Assembly (NCBI GenBank): GCA_964564595.1
Contig: CAZMCA010000126.1
Coordinates: forward strand, 1 to 9,714
DNA length: 9,714 bases
Direction of reading: 5' to 3'
Origin: JBEVOS01 sp964564595
Lineage (GTDB): Bacteria; Pseudomonadota; Alphaproteobacteria; Caulobacterales; Aquidulcibacteraceae
The notes beneath the pieces are model-generated. The model was not told the origin of the DNA and did not search any database. It worked only from the letters and a program-made list of their open reading frames with translations. How positions within the stretch are numbered: position 1 is the stretch's first letter; every line of letters starts with the position of its first letter. A program made the position numbers and the translations under genes. Below are positions 6,223 through 9,714 of this stretch, piece by piece.

Positions 6223-7140
6223 ATGATGTCGATTTACCTGCCGATCGCGGAAATGCCCGTGAACGCGCTGCTCATCATCCTGGTGAGCGGAGCGGTCGGG
6301 TTTGTGTCCGGCCTTGTGGGCGTCGGCGGCGGCTTCATCATGACGCCGGCGCTGATCTTCGTGGGCGTGCCCGCCCCCGTTGCGGTGGCGACGGGCGCAA
6401 GCCAGATCGCCTCCACATCCTTCTCCGGGCTCTTGCCGCAGATCGCGCGCCGCAACGTCGATTGGCGGATGGGCCTGCTGTTATCGACCGGCGGCGTCGT
6501 CGGCAGCGTGTTCGGCGTTTCGCTGTTCTCGCATTTGCTTGGCGTCGGGCAGCTCGATGTCGTGATCATGCTGCTCTACGTCGTGTTCCTCGCCACGATC
6601 GGCGGGCTGATGCTGATGGAGAGCGTCGCTGCGTTGCGCGGCAAGCGGATGGCCGGGCGCTCGCCTGTGACGGCCGGCGCGCGCGCGATCGCGCATGTGC
6701 TGCCGCTCCGGATGCGCTTCCCTCGCTCCGGGCTCTACATCAGCGTGATTCCCCCGCTCGTGCTTGGCGCGATGATTGGCGCGCTAGCGGCGATCATGGG
6801 CGTGGGCGGCGGCTTCATCCTCGTACCCGCCATGATCTACCTGCTGCGCATGCCGACGAACGTGGTGATCGGCACGTCGCTCTTTCAGGTGCTGATCGTT
6901 TCGACGCTCGTCGTAATTCTGCAATCGAGCGTGACGCAGACCGTCGATATCGCGCTCTCGGCGCTTTTGATGCTGGGCGGCGTCGTGGGCGCGCAGTTCG
7001 GCTCACGCGTGGGCGCGCGGCTGCGCGCGGAGCAATTGCGCGCGCTGCTCGGCGGGCTCCTGGTGCTTTCGAGCCTCAAATTCGTGCTCGACCTCGTGCT
7101 GCGGCCGGACGAGTTGTTCGTGCTGGGAACGGGGCGATGA
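6223..7140 (+). CDS. TSUP family permease (sulfite exporter TauE/SafE family)
   Basis: This 305-residue polytopic inner-membrane protein belongs to the TSUP/TauE-SafE family (PF01925). Members move sulfite, sulfonates and other small anions. The hallmark inverted duplication is clear. SGLVGVGGGFIMTPALI (about 29-45) with PVAVATGAS at 52-60 is mirrored by IMGVGGGFILVPAMI (191-205) with NVVIGTSLF at 213-221. About eight hydrophobic helices are visible, with a basic cytoplasmic loop at 137-168. Start is ATG 6223 or the adjacent ATG 6226. The MSIYLPIAEM beginning fits alphaproteobacterial homologues as I remember them. No clear Shine-Dalgarno is present. The stop overlaps the next start in ATGA, so the downstream gene is probably translationally coupled. 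Substrate cannot be told from sequence; sulfur anions are the family default. Confidence 0.92.
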   Translation: MMSIYLPIAEMPVNALLIILVSGAVGFVSGLVGVGGGFIMTPALIFVGVPAPVAVATGASQIASTSFSGLLPQIARRNVDWRMGLLLSTGGVVGSVFGVSLFSHLLGVGQLDVVIMLLYVVFLATIGGLMLMESVAALRGKRMAGRSPVTAGARAIAHVLPLRMRFPRSGLYISVIPPLVLGAMIGALAAIMGVGGGFILVPAMIYLLRMPTNVVIGTSLFQVLIVSTLVVILQSSVTQTVDIALSALLMLGGVVGAQFGSRVGARLRAEQLRALLGGLLVLSSLKFVLDLVLRPDELFVLGTGR

Positions 7141-7895
7141 TGCGGGCCCTGCTCTTAGCGCTCGCGCTTCTTTTTGCACCCGCGGCATTTGCGCAAGCGC
7201 CGACGGAGGACTTGCCTGCGGCGGTGACGGAAGACGAGATCGCGGTAACGTCGGACTATCGCGGGTTCTCGATCACGGTGTTCGGCGTCAACCCCGACCG
7301 GCGCGGGCGCGGCGACGTAGTCGTTGCGGTGCGCGGGCCGAACCAGCCGGCGAGCGTGATGCGCAAGCGCCGCTTCCTCGGGCTCTGGGTCAACGGAACG
7401 CCCGTGGAGTTTTCCGAAGCGCCGGGCTTTCACGCCGTAATGAGCGCGCGCCCGCTGCGCGCCATCGCGAGCCCGCAAGCGATCTGGTCGTTGCAGCTCG
7501 ATCCCGCTGCGAGCGCACAGCTTGCGGGCGCAACGCCCGGCGATGCGGACCCGAGCGATTATCGCGAAGCACTGGTGCGCCTGCGCACGCGCGCGGGGCT
7601 CTACATCGAAAATCCGCGCGGGCTTGCGATGTTAAGCGAGAACCGCCTCTTCCGTGCGCAAATCCGCATCCCCGCGAACGCGCCGCTCGGCGACTACGTG
7701 GCGGACGTCTACCTCTTCCGGAACGGGCGGCTGATCTCCTCGCAGCGGAGCCCCGTGGCCGTGTCGCGTGCCGGCGTGGAGCGGCAGATCCACATGGTCG
7801 CGACGACGCAGCCGTTTCTCTACGGGCTTATTGTCGTGGCGATGGCGTTGAGCGCGGGGTGGCTTGCGGCGTTTGCCTTCAAGCGCCGGGCCTAG
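7137..7895 (+). CDS. TIGR02186 / Alph_Pro_TM family membrane-anchored periplasmic protein
   Basis: This 252-residue protein has a classic signal peptide (residues 1-19, ending APAAFA before QAP) and one C-terminal membrane helix at about 228-247 (GLIVVAMALSAGWLAAF), followed by KRR. The body is therefore a periplasmic, probably beta-rich domain, anchored with its tail in the cytoplasm. The features ITVFGVNPD, VVVAVRGP, RRFLGLWVNG, PLGDYVADVYLFRNG and the C-terminal helix match the TIGR02186/PF09608 family of alphaproteobacteria, which has no established function. Tandem ATGs at 7137 and 7140 are both possible; 7137 gives a 4-nt ATGA overlap with the TSUP stop. Such coupling, and the usual pairing of these families, suggests an accessory subunit of the permease (inference). 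Its TAG shares CTAG with the stop of the convergent gene. Confidence 0.87.
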   Translation: MMRALLLALALLFAPAAFAQAPTEDLPAAVTEDEIAVTSDYRGFSITVFGVNPDRRGRGDVVVAVRGPNQPASVMRKRRFLGLWVNGTPVEFSEAPGFHAVMSARPLRAIASPQAIWSLQLDPAASAQLAGATPGDADPSDYREALVRLRTRAGLYIENPRGLAMLSENRLFRAQIRIPANAPLGDYVADVYLFRNGRLISSQRSPVAVSRAGVERQIHMVATTQPFLYGLIVVAMALSAGWLAAFAFKRRA

Positions 7896-8659
7896 TCGCC
7901 GATCAACCGCTCGAACGGCGCTGGCAGCACGCGGGCGCGGCCGATCATCAGCGCGAGCGCGCCTTGCGGGAAGATCGGCGCGAACGCGACGTCGCACAGA
8001 TTGAGGCCGCCCGTGTACGCGCCATAGGCGGGCATCACGAGACGCAGGCCATCGGTCGCAAAACACCGCGCGCGCACGCTGCGGCCATGCGCGGCGACTT
8101 TAGCGCAGGGATGCAAGTGCCCCGCGACCTCGCCATCGCACGCTTCGTTGCGCGGCTCGTGCCGGAGCGTGAGGCCATCGACCACGATCTCTTCGGCGAC
8201 GGCGCCGCCAAGTGTGTCTGGAATTTCCGGGTCGTGGTTGCCTTCGATCCACACCCAATCCACGGCGTCGACGAGCATGCGCAGGCTGGCGCGATCGGCA
8301 TCGTCCATCCGGCGCGGGCCGCCGAGATCGTGGAAGCTATCGCCGAGCGACACGACGCGCGCGGGCTTCAGCCGCTTCATCGCGGCGGCAAGACGCTTCA
8401 GCGTGGTGCGCGTATCGTAGGGCGGCAGCAATTGGCCCGAGCGCGCGTAGGACGTGCCTTTCTCAAGGTGCAGGTCCGACACGATCAGCGTTTGCGACGC
8501 GGCGAGCCACAAAGACCCGTCCGGCTGCGCGGAAATCGCCGCACCCGCGACGCGCATCGCAGCGGCCGCGCCTTCGAGCGCGACGAGCGGCGGCGCGCTT
8601 TTCGCAACGGGCGGTTTAGGCGCGGGCGCTTTTCTACGCGGGCCAGAGAGCGTGGGCAT
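7892..8659 (-). CDS. pdeM: PdeM-like metallophosphoesterase (DNA ligase-associated type)
   Basis: This 255-residue protein has all calcineurin-type metal-binding motifs: SDLHLEKG (61-68), GDSFHD (106-111), GNHDP (140-144) and GHLHP (180-184). The LHLEKG form and the later MPAYGAYTGGLN (209-220) point to the ligase-associated PdeM family, proposed to act as a nuclease or phosphodiesterase in DNA damage repair. In Pseudomonas putida the homologue sits in a four-gene cluster with a DNA ligase, an exonuclease and an Lhr helicase; none of these is visible here. ATG 8659 has AGGA 8 nt upstream. ATG 8557 (residue 35) is the alternative and would match the usual family start, leaving a basic Ala/Pro-rich extension of 34 residues. 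The gene follows the alkyl sulfatase by 41 nt and may be co-transcribed. The cytoplasmic location is inferred. Confidence 0.85.
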   Translation of the reverse strand: MPTLSGPRRKAPAPKPPVAKSAPPLVALEGAAAAMRVAGAAISAQPDGSLWLAASQTLIVSDLHLEKGTSYARSGQLLPPYDTRTTLKRLAAAMKRLKPARVVSLGDSFHDLGGPRRMDDADRASLRMLVDAVDWVWIEGNHDPEIPDTLGGAVAEEIVVDGLTLRHEPRNEACDGEVAGHLHPCAKVAAHGRSVRARCFATDGLRLVMPAYGAYTGGLNLCDVAFAPIFPQGALALMIGRARVLPAPFERLIGD

Positions 8660-8670
8660 GGCCGCGATCC

Positions 8671-8703
8671 TAGCGGCGATTCGCGCGCGCGCGATCCCCG
8701 CTA
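8671..8703. other. Dyad with alternating CG core between the sulfatase and pdeM-like genes
   Basis: TAGCGG (8671-8676) pairs with CCGCTA (8698-8703). Inside it a perfect 14-nt palindrome TCGCGCG-CGCGCGA (8681-8694) contains twelve alternating C/G bases. The outer arm includes the stop codon of the sulfatase. There is no T-tract, so it is not a standard terminator. It could slow RNA polymerase, stabilise the 3' end, or favour Z-DNA. A GATTC (GANTC) site overlaps it at 8678-8682. Confidence 0.4.
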
Positions 8704-9714
8704 CGGCGTGACAATTGGGAAATCCGGCGCGGGCGGCGTGAAGAGCCCAAAGAGTTGCGCCACTGCCGCGGGATTTCCTTCGATCCGCGCAGCGGACGCC
8801 GCTTGGCCTGCGCCGCCGCCCGCCATCGCCGCGAGCAGAGCGGCGCGCGGCAGCGTCACGGTTGCGTCAGCATCTGGCAGCAAGACGCCCTCCTCGTGGA
8901 TCAGCACGGAGTTGCGCACCTGCACGGCGACGCGCTCGTTCCGATCCGGGAACACGAAGTTGAGCCGCAGCATGCGGCCCGCCGCGCGCTCGGGATCGAG
9001 GCGCACGGCGAGTAGATCGAAGAACTGCCCCGTGGGCGTGTTGGCGACGTAATCGGCCGCTTGTTGCGTGACGGCGCTTGGACGCACGCCGCTGCGCAAT
9101 TCAGACGCGCCCGCGAGGTAGATATTGCGCCAGATCGCGCTCTCGGACTGGTATGCAAGCTGCGTGTACGCCTCCGCGAGCGCTTGCTTGGCGGCTTCGT
9201 TGGTTGGCTCGGCGAACACGAGCCTATCGAGCACTTCAGCGGCCCAGCGATATTCGCCCGCGGCGTTGGCGCGTTGGCCTTCACTCAGCACGCGGCGCGC
9301 GCCCCCCATCATGCGCACGTAATTGCGCGCTGCGTCTTCGGGCGGCAGGCCATTGAGATGCGCGGGAACGCCATCGTACCAGCCCATGTAGCGCTGATAC
9401 ACGGCGCGCGAATTATGGCGCATCGTTCCGTAATAACCGCGATTGAACCAGCGCTGATTGAGCGCTTCGGGCAACGCAATGCGCTCCGCGATTTCCGCGC
9501 CGGTGTAGCCTTGGTTCATCAGGCGCACGGTTTGATCGTGCAGATATTTGTACGCATCGCGATGCGTGGCGACGTAATCGGCGATCACCGCGCGGCCCCA
9601 GCGCGGCCAGCCGTGGCTCGCCATCATCGTTTCCGCTTCTGGGAAGAGCCGCAGCGATTCCGTCAGATAATCGGCCCACGCCTTCGCATCACGCACGAGC
9701 GCGCCGCGCGGCGT
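8701..9714 (-). CDS. Alkyl sulfatase, SdsA1/BDS1 type, C-terminal 337 residues (partial, runs off right edge)
   Basis: This is the C-terminal half of a class III (zinc, MBL-fold) alkyl sulfatase, which cleaves primary alkyl sulfates to the alcohol and inorganic sulfate. The metallo-beta-lactamase core with most metal ligands lies outside the window. Visible are MMASHGWPRWG (the family has SHHWPxWG here, so the last MBL histidine is probably kept), YKYLHDQTVRLMNQGYTGAE, and the dimerisation-domain stretch RGYYGTMRHNSRAVYQRYMGWYDG with PPEDAARNYVRMMGG. A helical repeat region with LAEAYTQLAYQSE follows. The last 120 residues form the SCP2-like substrate-binding domain (LLAVRLDPERAAG to IVTP). 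The 5' end and any signal peptide are not seen. It lies upstream of the pdeM-like gene on the same strand and converges with the TSUP unit. Confidence 0.93.
   Translation of the reverse strand, partial: TPRGALVRDAKAWADYLTESLRLFPEAETMMASHGWPRWGRAVIADYVATHRDAYKYLHDQTVRLMNQGYTGAEIAERIALPEALNQRWFNRGYYGTMRHNSRAVYQRYMGWYDGVPAHLNGLPPEDAARNYVRMMGGARRVLSEGQRANAAGEYRWAAEVLDRLVFAEPTNEAAKQALAEAYTQLAYQSESAIWRNIYLAGASELRSGVRPSAVTQQAADYVANTPTGQFFDLLAVRLDPERAAGRMLRLNFVFPDRNERVAVQVRNSVLIHEEGVLLPDADATVTLPRAALLAAMAGGGAGQAASAARIEGNPAAVAQLFGLFTPPAPDFPIVTP

Noticed and set aside
5559..7136. Long plus-strand open frame leading into the TIGR02186 gene
   Set aside because: It runs out of frame through the PodJ-like and TSUP genes. 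Only the part from the ATG at 7137, with a signal peptide, is a real gene.

Overview
The window is GC-rich, densely coding DNA from an alphaproteobacterium, most likely of the Caulobacterales or a nearby stalked or budding lineage. Three things suggest this. The central gene encodes a PodJ-like polar localization scaffold. A near-consensus CtrA box and two GANTC (CcrM) sites lie just upstream of it. A TSUP transporter gene is coupled to a gene of the Alph_Pro_TM/TIGR02186 family, which is largely alphaproteobacterial. No tRNA, rRNA, CRISPR array, insertion sequence or phage gene was seen.

Left part (1-1915). On the minus strand, a LiuR-type MerR regulator (666-1109) precedes the start of a FadE/DmdC-like acyl-CoA dehydrogenase (594 to beyond the left edge). 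A strong hairpin terminator lies between them. A secreted or membrane-anchored protein of unknown function (1184-1915) is divergent from the regulator. The short divergent gap holds two inverted repeats that could be operators.

Centre (1916-6170). A 183-nt regulatory gap with cell-cycle-type motifs leads into one 1344-residue protein. Its order is: PodJ-type N-terminal motif, about 670 residues of coiled coil, an acidic proline-rich linker, one membrane helix, an Ala/Pro/Thr linker, four Sel1 repeats and a short tail. The coiled coil is built partly from tandem 18- and 29-residue units. A hairpin terminator follows the gene.

Right part (6223-9714). A TSUP-family permease gene overlaps by 4 nt the gene for a signal-peptide-bearing, C-terminally anchored TIGR02186 protein, so the two look like one transporter unit. 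They converge on a minus-strand pair: the 3' part of an SdsA1-type alkyl sulfatase (running off the right edge), then a PdeM-type metallophosphoesterase. The convergent stop codons share the four bases CTAG at 7892-7895. PdeM is normally linked to a DNA ligase cluster, but no ligase, exonuclease or Lhr helicase is visible here.

I do not see a clear new multi-gene defence or mobile system. The best leads are the repeat arithmetic and acidic-aromatic motifs of the PodJ-like scaffold, its candidate cell-cycle promoter, the uncharacterised TSUP-TIGR02186 pair, and the terminator placed directly before the dehydrogenase ribosome binding site.
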